The notes: generated by a model not told the origin, from the sequence alone. DNA of 64,000 bases from Planktothrix paucivesiculata PCC 9631 (GCF_900009265.2 NZ_LR735015.1:167758-231757), one strand, 5' to 3'; shown: positions 28,086 through 37,856, counted from the stretch's first letter. Translations and numbers: made by a program.

Positions 28086-28139
28086 CCTGTTACTGAGCGA
28101 AGTCGAAGTATTACCCATTACCCATTACCGATTACTCTC
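28086..28139. repeat. Dispersed unit plus (CATTACC)n abutting a start codon
   Basis: A copy of the dispersed unit TGTTACTGAGCGAAGTCGAA (also near 5281, 50772/51150 and 60946, in either orientation), followed by CATTACC-type heptamers ending 4 nt before the ATG at 28140. No ribosome binding site can be seen between the repeat and the start codon. Confidence 0.75.
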
Positions 28140-28898
28140 ATGAAATTACCCCTGACCTGGAATCTTCCCGTCACAATTTCCGATCGCTTGGGTCAAAAAA
28201 GTTTTGGTAAACAACGGGCTATCGTAGCGGAAGATAATCTATTATTAGTATTACACAAAGCTCCAGAAACAGGCGATCGCGATCGAGATGCCGTATTATT
28301 TTGGCGAAAACCCGATGGTCGTTGGGAATGTAGTAAAGGCGGTGTGGCACTGCAACAATTAACCAATCATATTAAAGAGTATAATTCAGCCGAAGAAGAA
28401 TTAAATCAATTCTATAAAATTGCTAAAACAGCCGAAGATTATTTTACACTCTTAGAAGCGATTACCCCCCTACAGTTAGCAATAGAAAACCTGCACGCTA
28501 CCTTACAAACCGCCAGAGAAGCCATACCTCAAGATCGAGATCTAATTGATTTAAGAGATGGGGCTTATGAAATTGAACGTACCTTAGATATTCTTTATAT
28601 TAACACAAAAAATGCTCTGGATTTCAAAGTCGCCAAAGAAGCAGAATCCTCAACTAAAGCAGCCAATCGTCTTAATACTTTAGCCTCAATTTTCTTTCCG
28701 CTAACGGCGATTTCCTGCGTATTTGGCATGAATTTAACCAGTGGTCTTGAATCCCAATCTGTCCTAATATTTTGGATCATTTTTTTAGCGGGAATCTGGT
28801 TAGGATTAATAGTTAGACAATGGGTGCTTACCGGAACAATTTCTAAATTAAGTTTTAGCAAATTAGCAATAGATTTAAAACGAGGATTGTCAGATTAG
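28140..28898 (+). CDS. CorA-like protein with GMN motif and reduced N-terminal domain
   Basis: A 252-residue protein with a cytoplasmic part (1-175) rich in helices and two membrane helices at the C terminus. The first helix ends in the CorA signature GMN (IFFPLTAISCVFGMNLTSG), the second is SVLIFWIIFLAGIWLGLIVR. CorA family members are Mg2+ or divalent-metal channels that work as pentamers. Typical CorA proteins exceed 300 residues, so the N-terminal domain is short here. A lone basic segment follows the second helix. The upstream region is repeat DNA, so translation signals are unclear. Confidence 0.75.
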   Translation: MKLPLTWNLPVTISDRLGQKSFGKQRAIVAEDNLLLVLHKAPETGDRDRDAVLFWRKPDGRWECSKGGVALQQLTNHIKEYNSAEEELNQFYKIAKTAEDYFTLLEAITPLQLAIENLHATLQTAREAIPQDRDLIDLRDGAYEIERTLDILYINTKNALDFKVAKEAESSTKAANRLNTLASIFFPLTAISCVFGMNLTSGLESQSVLIFWIIFLAGIWLGLIVRQWVLTGTISKLSFSKLAIDLKRGLSD

Positions 28899-28994
28899 AC
28901 AGATTTATAGATTTATGCTGTTTAGATGATATCTCCTATAATTAATATTAATATAGCAATTATATAAAATATTAATTATTCGGAAAATAGCTAT

Positions 28995-29042
28995 CATGTT
29001 TGAGAATTATGACCCAAAAGTAGGCGATAATTTTCAAACATG
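28995..29042. terminator. Strong 16-bp hairpin between convergent genes
   Basis: CATGTTTGAGAATTAT at 28995-29010 pairs with ATAATTTTCAAACATG at 29027-29042 around a 16-nt loop; every position pairs in RNA if one G-U is allowed. It sits between the CorA-like gene (stop 28898) and the convergent small gene (stop 29063), fitting a two-way terminator, although no T-run follows. Confidence 0.55.
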
Positions 29043-29062
29043 AAACAGCCCTGCCAACTCCC

Positions 29063-29407
29063 CTACTCAATCGTCACCTGGGAACTATCAACAGTCAGAG
29101 TTCCGGCTTGAAATTCGGCAATATTGATGGCTTTTTCCAGAAAACCTTGACTGGGGACTTTTCCCTTGAGAACCACAGTTGCACCTTTTTGGGACACCCA
29201 CAGGGAACCAATATCGTTAAGTTCGGGGTCTTCATCAAAGGCTAAAGTCACCCGTTTAGCTAACCCGCTTTCATCATATTCTCCCGCAATTCCAATTCTT
29301 TCGGGGGGAAGGGAAGCACTGGCCGCCGCCTGTTGTACAGCATCATTGGGAGGTTTGATGGGAGTATCACCCGTAATTTCGCCAAAAATACGTTCAAACC
29401 ATGCCAT
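29063..29407 (-). CDS. Small BON-like domain protein (114 aa)
   Basis: A 114-residue soluble protein. The N terminus (MAWFERIFGEITGD) is followed by a linker with AVQQAAASASLPPER, then a region (about 50-114) with the alternating pattern of a BON domain: VTLAFDEDPELNDIGSLWVS, ATVVLKGKVPSQGFLEKAIN, and a final TLTVDSSQVTIE. BON domains bind membranes or lipids; no signal peptide is present, so it is presumably cytoplasmic. It starts 41 nt after the Ser/Thr kinase stop on the same strand and may be cotranscribed with it. Confidence 0.6.
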   Translation of the reverse strand: MAWFERIFGEITGDTPIKPPNDAVQQAAASASLPPERIGIAGEYDESGLAKRVTLAFDEDPELNDIGSLWVSQKGATVVLKGKVPSQGFLEKAINIAEFQAGTLTVDSSQVTIE

Positions 29408-29448
29408 AAAATTACATATCCTAAGTTGATTAATAATAATATTTTAGT

Positions 29449-30900
29449 TTAATGGAGATTTGTTTGAGAAGCAAGCCATTTCTGCAATTCTTGTTTTAAC
29501 CCTTTTAATTCTTCTTCGGGTAATTGATGCCCAAAACGATAGGTTTTGCGACGGGATAAAAAGAAAATATTGGGTTCTTGGGTGACAATTTCTAAGCTGG
29601 GATAAAAATTACCCTGATTATCGGGGGTTCTAATTAAGTTAATTTGTTGAATTTGGGAGATTTCTCCTTGTTTGCGAAAGGGTAAATAAGATAACCAAAA
29701 AATTTCAAAGGTTTTATTATTAAAATTTAGTCGAACTTTTTCAAAGGGTTTATAATCAATAATAGCTTTGTAAATTAATCCGATTATCCCCACGGGAATA
29801 CCTAACAAAATTAAATAGAATAGAATAACTAACCCTAAGTCAAACTGTTCCCAGATAGCTGGATTTAGAATAGTATAAAGTTGGTAGGTGCTTAAACAAG
29901 CGATCGCACCTAATCCCAATCCTTTAATTATAATCGAACCCGGAACAATTTCCCAACCCTTTTTAACTAAATTGATCTGATTTAATAAAAATTTCTGGAC
30001 TGGAGAAATATATTGTAGGGAAAATTGAGACGGAATATCAACTTTTAACTGGTCAGAAGATTGGGACAACTTTAAACGAGGTTCTGAGGTTTTTTTGAAA
30101 AGCTGTTTTGGTTGGTAATTTAACGCATATAAAGCCATTTGAGCAGTTGCAAAACGAGATTCTACTGCGGGTTCTATTAAGGTTTCTAACCAACTTTTAA
30201 ACGCCGGATCTAGGATATCCCCGTTGAACTTCATTTTAAACTTTTCTTGAGGTAATTCCGCCGGAGGAACACCCGTTAACAGATGAATTAATGTGGCTCC
30301 TAAACTATATAAATCGGAAGATTGAACGGCTAAACCGCCAAATTGTTCAATGGGAGTATAACCAAAAGTTCCCACAACGGTAAAACTTGATCCGGGGGTT
30401 CTGGGTTGAATTTGTACCGAACCTAAATCAATTAAATAGATATGATGATCTTCTCCCCAAATCAAATTACTCGGTTTAATATCCCGATGTAAAATAGGGG
30501 GATGAAGTTGATGTAAATAATTAAGATTTTCTAAAACTTCAAATCCGATCCAGTAGAGTTGTTGTTGAGTAAATAGATGATGATTGTCTAACTTTTTTTT
30601 GAGAGAATCACCCGGAATATATTCAGTAACTAAAGCAAACCAAATATTTTGATCATCTAGGGAAAAATAATCTCGATATTTGACTAAACGGGGATGATTT
30701 AATTGTTTTAAAATTTGGGCTTCTCGCTCTAATAATTTCAAATCTTCCCATTGCATTGAACCTCCCAAGGCTAATAATTTAACAACGGCTTTATCTTTCA
30801 GTAATAAATCATCCGCTAACCAAGTTTGGCGAATAGGATTTTCATTAATTTGGCGTTTTAGGCGAAACCGATGGTTAAGTAAAGTTCCCGCAGTTAGCAT
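29449..30900 (-). CDS. Serine/threonine protein kinase with C-terminal membrane segments
   Basis: A 483-residue kinase. The catalytic domain (about 10-270) has Lys41 in VVKLLALGG, HRDIKPSN at 138-145, DLG instead of DFG at 158-160, and GTFGYTPIEQFGG as the activation-loop end. The glycine-rich loop is degenerate (RQINENPIRQTWLAD). About 330-380 holds two hydrophobic segments, followed by a cytoplasmic tail with a PH-like beta pattern (KTFEIFWLSYLPF, LEIVTQEPNIFFL). Likely active because the Lys, HRD Asp and metal-binding Asp remain. The BON-like gene follows. Confidence 0.85.
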   Translation of the reverse strand: MLTAGTLLNHRFRLKRQINENPIRQTWLADDLLLKDKAVVKLLALGGSMQWEDLKLLEREAQILKQLNHPRLVKYRDYFSLDDQNIWFALVTEYIPGDSLKKKLDNHHLFTQQQLYWIGFEVLENLNYLHQLHPPILHRDIKPSNLIWGEDHHIYLIDLGSVQIQPRTPGSSFTVVGTFGYTPIEQFGGLAVQSSDLYSLGATLIHLLTGVPPAELPQEKFKMKFNGDILDPAFKSWLETLIEPAVESRFATAQMALYALNYQPKQLFKKTSEPRLKLSQSSDQLKVDIPSQFSLQYISPVQKFLLNQINLVKKGWEIVPGSIIIKGLGLGAIACLSTYQLYTILNPAIWEQFDLGLVILFYLILLGIPVGIIGLIYKAIIDYKPFEKVRLNFNNKTFEIFWLSYLPFRKQGEISQIQQINLIRTPDNQGNFYPSLEIVTQEPNIFFLSRRKTYRFGHQLPEEELKGLKQELQKWLASQTNLH

Positions 30901-31109
30901 TATTTCTAAAATATAAAATAGAGGTTAATATAATAGTATAGCTAAAAATTGTTTTGTGTTGTTTGGGGTGGCGATCGCAGTCTATAATAATAGAGGTAAA
31001 AGTGATCTAAAATTAATGGCGACTTGAAAACAACTGATTCAACCCAAAAAACAACTATAATCATCATTATAGATGCAAAACAGCTTATTATCCATACATA
31101 AATAGAAGA

Positions 31110-33842
31110 ATGACAAATACACTCACTAATATTAACACCTTTATTGACTACGCCAAAAGTTTGAAGGGAGACGAAAAAGGAGAGGCGCAAGTTTTTTGCG
31201 ATCGCCTATTTCAAGCATTCGGTCATCAAGGCTATAAAGAAGCTGGAGCCGAACTAGAATATCGGGTAAAAGCCAAAGGAAAAACCACCAAATTTGCTGA
31301 TTTATTGTGGCGACCTCGGTTATTATTAGAGATGAAAAAACGGGGCGAAAAACTAGAAAAACACTATCAACAAGCGTTTGAATATTGGTTGGAATTAGTC
31401 CCCCAACGTCCTAAATATGTGGTGCTTTGCAATTTTGATGAATTTTGGATTTATGATTTTGATCTTCAGCTTAGGGAACCCGTAGATCGGGTGAGTTTGG
31501 AAGAATTACCCGATCGCTTTACCGCCTTTAACTTTCTATTTCCTGAAAACCGACAGCCTTTATTTAATAATAATAAAATTGATGTAACTCGCAATGCAGC
31601 TAATAAAGTAGCTCAAGTTTTTAATCGCTTAGTAGAGCGAGGAGAAAAAGTAGAAACGGCTCAACGGTTTATTCTTCAATGTGTAGTGGCTTTGTTTGCT
31701 GAAGATATTGATTTACTTCCGAGAGGTTTATTCACTGAATTTTTAACCAATTGCCAAACTAATCGATTTAGTTCTTATGATTTGATTGGGGGTTTATTTC
31801 GACAAATGGGAAGCGATCGCCCGGCTCCTAAAGATAGTCACTATCATAATGTATCCTATTTTAATGGGGGAATTTTCTCAATTGTTGAACCCATACACCT
31901 GACCCGAAGCGAAATTGACCTATTATTAGAAGCAGCAACCGAACGCTGGTCAAAAGTGGAGCCTGCGATTTTTGGCGGGTTATTTGAGTCGAGTATGGGT
32001 AAAGAAGAACGTCATGCTTTAGGCGCTCACTACACCAGCGAGGCAGATATTCAAAAAGTAGTATTACCCACGATTATCCGCCCTTGGCGAGAACGAATTG
32101 AAGCTGCAAATACCTTAAAAGACTTATTGGCACTGCGGCAAGAATTAATTAATTTTAAAGTGCTTGATCCAGCCTGTGGGAGTGGTAATTTTCTCTATGT
32201 TGCTTATCGGGAACTCAAGCGAATAGAGGCACAATTGCTGACTAAGATTCATGAAAATTTTACCCGTGCTGCTAATACAATTGGTACGATGTCCTTAGTA
32301 AAAACTAGCCAATTTTACGGTATTGATATTAAACCCTTTGCGGTGGAATTAGCCAAAGTAACCTTAATGCTGGCTAAAAAATTAGCCCTAGATGAAGAAA
32401 ATCAGTCCCTGAATGTGGTGCAGATGAACTTAGCATTAGATATGGATAAAGCCTTACCTCTTGATAATTTAGATAAAAATATTCGCTGTGATGATGCTTT
32501 ATTTTGTGAGTGGGAACCCGTTAATATAATTATTGGTAATCCTCCATTTTTGGGTGGCAAACATATTCGTTTAGTTTTAGGTGATCAATATGTTGATCGC
32601 ATTTTTGCCAAATTTCCTGATGTAAAAGATGTGGATTTTTGCACTTATTGGTTTCGCCTTACCCATAATCATTTGGGGGAAAATTGCCGTGCTGGTTTAG
32701 TAGCAACTAATTCTATTTCTCAGGGAAAAAGTCGTAAAGTTTCCTTAGATTATATTACCCAAAATGGCGGCTATATTTATGATGTTATCTCTACACAACC
32801 TTGGTCTGGTGAAGCTAATGTACATATCAGTATTATTAATTGGCTGAAAACTTCTGAAAATCAAGCATTAACTTACCGGATAGATCATAAAATTGTCTCT
32901 AACATTAATTCTGCTTTGAAAGCCGAGGTTGATGTTTCTCAAGCCGTGCGACTGAAGGCAAATCTTAACTTGTGTTTTCAAGGTGTGATTCCCGTTGGTA
33001 AAGGATTTCTTATAACAGAAAAAGAAGTACAACAATGGATTAAAATCGATTCAATAAATCAAACAGTTCTCAAACTATTTTCGATGGGAGCAAACTTAGC
33101 AAAAAATCCTCACGGTAAACCTGATCGATGGATTATTGATTTTAATGATATGACTTTAGAAGATGCTAGTGAATACCAACTTCCTTTCAACCATGTTAAA
33201 ACCCATGTAAAACCAGAAAGAGATAAAAACAGAAGACAGACCACAAAGTTGAATTGGTGGAAATATGGTGAAAAACGTCCCGCAATGCGAAAAGTTCTTG
33301 CTTCTTTACCTTATTGTTTCGCTGTCCCCCGAGTATCGAAATGGGCAATTTTTATTCCATTCTTATCGAACTATTTAGCAGGTGATAAATCAGTTGTTGT
33401 GGCTTCTGATGATTTTTATGTTCTTGGTATTCTAACTTCTGGCACTCATCGTATCTGGATGCACGCACAAAAATCCACACTTGGAACAACTATTGCCTAC
33501 ACTCACAATACTTGTTTTGAAACCTTCCCTTTTCCTCAAAATTGCCCCGAAAAAACTAAAACTGAAATTCGAGTAGCAATGCAGACTATCCATGATTATC
33601 GCACCGAACAAATGGAGCGCAAACAGTGGGGAATTACCCAACTATATAACCAGTTTTTTAATGAATCTGCTAGTCAACTCGCTAAACTTCATGCCCAATT
33701 AGATCAACTTGTTTGTCAAGCCTACGGCATCAAAACCAACGATGATCCCCTAAAGTTTCTATTAGAATTAAATTTAGAAGTCGCAAATCGGGAATCTCAA
33801 GGTTTGCCAGTTGTGGCTCCTGGTTTGCCACCTAGTGTTTAA
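31110..33842 (+). CDS. MmeI-type (Type IIL) restriction-modification enzyme
   Basis: A 910-residue single-chain enzyme close in length to MmeI. The N-terminal nuclease has D64-x9-E74-x-K76 (ADLLWRPRLLLEMK), the exact spacing of the MmeI PD-(D/E)xK site. A helical connector precedes an adenine methyltransferase domain: motif X LGAHYTSEADI (about 304), motif I VLDPACGSGNF (351-361), motif IV NPPF (477-480). The C-terminal part (about 620-910) is the target-recognition region. One subunit recognises the site, methylates and cuts it. No separate methylase or specificity gene is adjacent, as expected. Recognition sequence cannot be read from here. Confidence 0.88.
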   Translation: MTNTLTNINTFIDYAKSLKGDEKGEAQVFCDRLFQAFGHQGYKEAGAELEYRVKAKGKTTKFADLLWRPRLLLEMKKRGEKLEKHYQQAFEYWLELVPQRPKYVVLCNFDEFWIYDFDLQLREPVDRVSLEELPDRFTAFNFLFPENRQPLFNNNKIDVTRNAANKVAQVFNRLVERGEKVETAQRFILQCVVALFAEDIDLLPRGLFTEFLTNCQTNRFSSYDLIGGLFRQMGSDRPAPKDSHYHNVSYFNGGIFSIVEPIHLTRSEIDLLLEAATERWSKVEPAIFGGLFESSMGKEERHALGAHYTSEADIQKVVLPTIIRPWRERIEAANTLKDLLALRQELINFKVLDPACGSGNFLYVAYRELKRIEAQLLTKIHENFTRAANTIGTMSLVKTSQFYGIDIKPFAVELAKVTLMLAKKLALDEENQSLNVVQMNLALDMDKALPLDNLDKNIRCDDALFCEWEPVNIIIGNPPFLGGKHIRLVLGDQYVDRIFAKFPDVKDVDFCTYWFRLTHNHLGENCRAGLVATNSISQGKSRKVSLDYITQNGGYIYDVISTQPWSGEANVHISIINWLKTSENQALTYRIDHKIVSNINSALKAEVDVSQAVRLKANLNLCFQGVIPVGKGFLITEKEVQQWIKIDSINQTVLKLFSMGANLAKNPHGKPDRWIIDFNDMTLEDASEYQLPFNHVKTHVKPERDKNRRQTTKLNWWKYGEKRPAMRKVLASLPYCFAVPRVSKWAIFIPFLSNYLAGDKSVVVASDDFYVLGILTSGTHRIWMHAQKSTLGTTIAYTHNTCFETFPFPQNCPEKTKTEIRVAMQTIHDYRTEQMERKQWGITQLYNQFFNESASQLAKLHAQLDQLVCQAYGIKTNDDPLKFLLELNLEVANRESQGLPVVAPGLPPSV

Positions 33843-33983
33843 GGGGAGCAGTTTTGACCCGATATCATTCCCCAGAGTCAACAGCCCCGGCGTCCCCCCT
33901 TGTGTTCATGATGAACTTTTTGGGGTTCCCATAAGACGCTTGACTATGTAGTGTTGAGAACAGAATCAAAAAAAGCCAAATTT

Positions 33984-35378
33984 ATGACCACAACAAACTC
34001 GAAAACTTGGAGCCAACGGTTTGAGAAATCTCTGCATCCTGCGATCGCAGAATTTAACGCCAGTATTAGTTTTGATATCCAACTGATAGAATATGATTTG
34101 ACCGGATCAGTTGCCCATGCTAAAATGTTAGCAAAAACTGGCATTATTAGTCACGATGAAGCCGAAAAAATGGTTTCCGGTTTAGAACAAATTCGTCAAG
34201 AATATCGGGAGGGAAATTTTAATCCGGGTGTTGATGCTGAAGATATTCATTTTGCCGTTGAACGTCGCTTAACGGAGTTAGTGGGAGATGTCGGTAAAAA
34301 ACTCCATACAGCGAGATCTCGCAATGATCAAGTGGGAACCGATACCCGTTTATATTTACGAGATCAAATTCAACAAATTCGCCAACAATTAGTTGATTTT
34401 CAAACGGTATTATTAGATTTAGCTGAAACTAATGTGGAAACTTTAATTCCGGGTTATACCCATCTGCAACGAGCGCAACCTATTAGTTTAGCCCATCATT
34501 TATTAGCCTATACGGAAATGTTAAACCGAGATTGGGAACGGTTAGGAGATGTTTATAAACGGGTTGATATTTGTCCGTTAGGAAGTGGAGCTTTAGCCGG
34601 CACAACTTTTCCCATTGATCGCCATTATAGCGCGGAATTATTGGGGTTTGGTCGGGTTTATGCTAATAGTTTAGATGGAGTCAGTGATCGAGATTGGGCT
34701 ATTGAATTTTTGAGCGCGGCGAGTTTAATTATGGTACATTTAAGCCGCCTGGCGGAAGAAATTACCCTCTGGGCTTCTCAGGAATTTAGTTTTGTGACTT
34801 TGACCGATAGCTGTTCCACGGGTTCGAGTATTATGCCTCAAAAGAAAAACCCCGATATTCCTGAATTAGTGCGGGGAAAAACCGGGCGGGTTTTTGGTCA
34901 TTTACAAGGGTTATTAGTGGTGATGAAGGGATTACCTTTAGCCTATAATAAAGACTTACAAGAGGACAAAGAAGCGTTATTTGATGCGGTTAAAACTGTT
35001 AAAGGTAGTTTAGAATGTATGACCATTTTAATTGCCGAAGGCATAGAATTTCGCTCTAGTCGTTTAGCCGAAGCGGTGGCGGAAGATTTCTCGAATGCAA
35101 CGGATGTGGCTGATTATTTAGCCGCCCGAGGAATTCCCTTCCGAGAAGCCTATGGTTTAGTGGGAAAAGTAGTGAGAACTTGTTTAGAAGCTGGGAAATT
35201 ACTCAAGGATTTAACCCTAGAAGAATGGCAACAATTACATCCTAAATTTGAAGCGGATATTTATGCCGCGATCGCTCCTCGTCAAGTGGTTTCGGCTCGA
35301 AATAGTTATGGGGGAACAGGGTTTGATCAGGTGAAACAAGCCCTACAAAATGCACGTCAACGGTTGAATAATTGTTAG
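33984..35378 (+). CDS. argH: Argininosuccinate lyase
   Basis: A 464-residue enzyme of the fumarase/aspartase superfamily that releases fumarate from argininosuccinate to yield arginine. Motifs: [20 protein letters not shown] at the N terminus, [24 protein letters not shown], and the signature [12 protein letters not shown] with the catalytic Ser loop. I use the ATG at 33984; a frame opening at 33951 adds 11 residues. GAATTAC heptamers begin on the very next base after the TAG, so the natural 3' region is replaced by repeats. Confidence 0.95.
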   Translation: MTTTNSKTWSQRFEKSLHPAIAEFNASISFDIQLIEYDLTGSVAHAKMLAKTGIISHDEAEKMVSGLEQIRQEYREGNFNPGVDAEDIHFAVERRLTELVGDVGKKLHTARSRNDQVGTDTRLYLRDQIQQIRQQLVDFQTVLLDLAETNVETLIPGYTHLQRAQPISLAHHLLAYTEMLNRDWERLGDVYKRVDICPLGSGALAGTTFPIDRHYSAELLGFGRVYANSLDGVSDRDWAIEFLSAASLIMVHLSRLAEEITLWASQEFSFVTLTDSCSTGSSIMPQKKNPDIPELVRGKTGRVFGHLQGLLVVMKGLPLAYNKDLQEDKEALFDAVKTVKGSLECMTILIAEGIEFRSSRLAEAVAEDFSNATDVADYLAARGIPFREAYGLVGKVVRTCLEAGKLLKDLTLEEWQQLHPKFEADIYAAIAPRQVVSARNSYGGTGFDQVKQALQNARQRLNNC

Positions 35379-35420
35379 GAATTACGAATTACGAATTACG
35401 AATTACGAATTACGGATGGG
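35379..35420. repeat. (GAATTAC)5 array directly after the argH stop codon
   Basis: Five copies of GAATTAC at 35379-35413, then GGATGGG. The array starts on the first base after the stop codon. The remaining gap to 35666 holds two HIP1 octamers in AGCGATCGCT context (GAGCGATCGCTC at 35506-35517 and AGCGATCGCT at 35531-35540) and no gene. Confidence 0.85.
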
Positions 35421-35666
35421 TAATTGGTAATGGGTGATAGAGTTTAAATCCATAATAGTTAATCAGTCCTAGGCCGATTGCTCTATTCTGGATCAGACTC
35501 CCAAGGAGCGATCGCTCTTTGCAAAAAACAAGCGATCGCTCTCCAATTCACAAGATAATAGTTTTGTCAAGTTCTGCTAAAACTGTAAAAACCGTCCTTT
35601 TAACCGATATAATTCAATCAAGAATTTCGCTAAAGTGAGAAAAAAGGTTAAATTTAGGTCAATATA

Positions 35667-36404
35667 ATGTCTAGTCCGATTAATCCTCCCGAATCTGAAG
35701 TGGTAGTTCCTCAAGTTCCTGCTAGATTGTTATTAGTAGATGATGAACCCGGATTGCGAGAAGCCATACAAGCCTATTTAGAAGATAGTAATTTTAGTGT
35801 GGATACCGCCAGTAATGCCAAACAAGGGTGGGAAATCCTACAGCAAAGTTTACCCGATTTAGTGATTACTGATATTATGATGCCGGAAGTGGACGGCTAT
35901 CAATTTTTGAAACAAATGCGGGAAGACCCCCGTTTTAAAGCCTTACCCGTTATTTTTCTCACCGCAAAAGGCATGAAAAGCGATCGCATCCAAGGCTATC
36001 AAGCCGGGTGTGATGCCTATTTATCTAAACCCTTTGATCCCGAAGAATTGGTAGTAATTGTTAAAAATTTATTAGCCAGACAAGCAGCCCTTAGAAATAG
36101 CAGTAGCGAGGGAAATCCCGATATTGCCACTTTAGCGGGTCAAATTGCCCGCATTGAAAATATGTTAAAAGGCAAAAGTGGAATTCATCAAACCCCACCC
36201 CCGATTAAAATTGATTTAACCCCCCGAGAACAGAGTGTTTTAGATTTAGTCGCCAAAGGATTAATGAATAAAGAAATAGCCCGGGATTTAGAAACCAGTG
36301 TTCGGAATGTGGAAAAATATGTTAGTCGTCTGTTTACAAAAACCGGAACTAATAGTCGAACAGAATTAGTCCGTTATGCCCTAGAACACGGTTTAACTCA
36401 ATAA
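35667..36404 (+). CDS. NarL/FixJ-type response regulator (Ycf29-like)
   Basis: A 245-residue regulator. REC domain about 19-135: LLLVDDEPG, phosphoacceptor Asp in LVITDIMMPEVDG (about residue 70), Thr/Lys in FLTAKG, and LSKPFDPEEL. A linker (about 136-180) leads to a LuxR-type HTH (about 183-240: LTPREQSVLDLVAKGLMNKE, ARDLETSVRNVEKYVSRLF). The form matches Ycf29-like regulators of cyanobacteria and red-algal plastids. The partner kinase is not adjacent. Confidence 0.88.
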   Translation: MSSPINPPESEVVVPQVPARLLLVDDEPGLREAIQAYLEDSNFSVDTASNAKQGWEILQQSLPDLVITDIMMPEVDGYQFLKQMREDPRFKALPVIFLTAKGMKSDRIQGYQAGCDAYLSKPFDPEELVVIVKNLLARQAALRNSSSEGNPDIATLAGQIARIENMLKGKSGIHQTPPPIKIDLTPREQSVLDLVAKGLMNKEIARDLETSVRNVEKYVSRLFTKTGTNSRTELVRYALEHGLTQ

Positions 36405-36512
36405 AGAATCTTGAAGAAAAGTTACATAAACTTAAAATTTAGCCAGATTTTGACTCAAGACTAATGGGAGTCTGTTAACTTAAAGGAAGTAGATCTTAAT
36501 CATTTATTTATT

Positions 36513-36632
36513 ATGATGAAAGTTTCTCAACCTCCCAACAAACCAAAACAACAATCCATCGGGATGATTGTTCTGTTCTTTATTTTGATGATGGGAATTT
36601 TAGCAATGATGATTCTCAAAGGCGGAGTCTAA
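36513..36632 (+). CDS. Small single-helix membrane protein (39 aa)
   Basis: A 39-codon frame 108 nt after the response regulator, with a double ATG start and AAGGAAG at 36483-36489 about 24 nt upstream, rather far for a ribosome binding site. The product has a polar Lys/Gln/Pro N terminus (VSQPPNKPKQQS) and one hydrophobic helix (IGMIVLFFILMMGILAMMIL) ending KGGV. It is of the size of thylakoid small subunits, but I cannot match it to one. Coding status rests on composition only. Confidence 0.5.
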   Translation: MMKVSQPPNKPKQQSIGMIVLFFILMMGILAMMILKGGV

Positions 36633-36840
36633 CAACAATCTATTTTTGATGGGCAGAAATACTGGGTTATTGATCCGGCTGCGATTATCTCCAGCCTTTC
36701 TGCTGTCGGATTTTATCGGCTTGAGGAATAGGGTTAGTCAGAAAAATGACCCAACCCTAATGGGGATGGGAAGGAGAAATCCTTCCTCTTTTGCTGTTTG
36801 GGGAATTGGTATGATCACGGCTTCGCTTAACTCCCAAACT

Positions 36841-37605
36841 TCAAAGTCGCAGTAGCAAATCACGACCATGGGTATCCGTACCGCAGGTGTTTAGTAAACC
36901 ATAGCCATCTGCTAACTGTTTGACTTCGTTGGTAATTTTAGCGGTGGATAACCAAGGATTAGTATGACGATAGGCATAATAGACCTCAATACCATCAATC
37001 CCTAAATGAGCCGCTTCGGTAATTAATTCGGGCACCGGATGACGATAACGGGCTGGATGGGCTAAAACCGCTAATCCTCCCGCCTGTTGAATCGCATTAA
37101 TCACATTTTTAGCAGCATAGGCATCGGTTCCCAAGGTGGTGTAACCTTGCAGATAGGGTTGCAAACCCCTGGAATCGGGATCGAAAGCATAACCGAGAAT
37201 ATGAACATCCACAGCCAATAACCGGGCATTAATTTCTACTCCCGTCCATAACCGAGGTGCTTGATTCACCCGTTTAGGATACTTATGTTTCCAGTGGTCT
37301 AACCACTTTTGCGCTTCTTTGTACCCTTGGGTACTATGATGATCGGTAATGGTCAGTCCTTTTAAACCAATTTCAATCGCCTGTTCCATCACTTCATAGG
37401 GTTCTAGTTGCCCATCTGAACGTCGAGTATGGAGGTGAAAGTTATAGGACTTGGGGCAGCTTCTAGCATTCAAGGTTTGAAAGACCTGTTGCAGTGAAGA
37501 CCGATCTTGAGCGGGCGGCATCAATAAGGGTGATTCCACAAATCCCGCTTGGATGTGAAACCACCCCGACAACGATTCAGAATCTGAGGTTAGATTAACA
37601 CTCAT
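36841..37605 (-). CDS. PHP-domain phosphoesterase
   Basis: A 254-residue protein with the full PHP metal-site series: YNFHLHTRRSDGQLEP, LTITDHHSTQG, VEINA, VLAHPARYRHP, DGIEVYYAYR, and CGTDTHGRD at the C-terminal end. PHP enzymes use a tri-metal site to hydrolyse phosphoesters (histidinol phosphate, nucleotides, RNA ends); this one is of the stand-alone TrpH/YciV-like type. The N-terminal 40 residues (LSGWFHIQAGFVES) form an extra segment. Encoded alone; the minus-strand hetZ gene ends upstream. Confidence 0.82.
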   Translation of the reverse strand: MSVNLTSDSESLSGWFHIQAGFVESPLLMPPAQDRSSLQQVFQTLNARSCPKSYNFHLHTRRSDGQLEPYEVMEQAIEIGLKGLTITDHHSTQGYKEAQKWLDHWKHKYPKRVNQAPRLWTGVEINARLLAVDVHILGYAFDPDSRGLQPYLQGYTTLGTDAYAAKNVINAIQQAGGLAVLAHPARYRHPVPELITEAAHLGIDGIEVYYAYRHTNPWLSTAKITNEVKQLADGYGLLNTCGTDTHGRDLLLRL

Positions 37606-37720
37606 ACCGTCTTAATCTTAATAAACTGTTACTATAATCTACTGTATCGAATTTATTGGGCAGTTGCTACAAGATACGGTTAAGATTGACCAATTTTAGA
37701 TTTAAAATTCTTATATAAGG

Positions 37721-37790
37721 GAATTAGGAATTAGGAATTAGGAATTAGGAATTACGAATTACGAATTACGAATTAGGAATTACGAATGGG
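37721..37790. repeat. Mosaic (GAATTAG/GAATTAC) heptamer array
   Basis: Ten consecutive 7-nt units: four GAATTAG, three GAATTAC, one GAATTAG, one GAATTAC, then GAATGGG. Mixed variants in blocks suggest slippage and partial homogenisation. Confidence 0.85.
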
Positions 37791-37856
37791 TTTTGGGTGA
37801 TATTCAGCCAGCGAGGACGCACTGCTACGCAGGGCTAACGCCAACGCACTGCTTCT

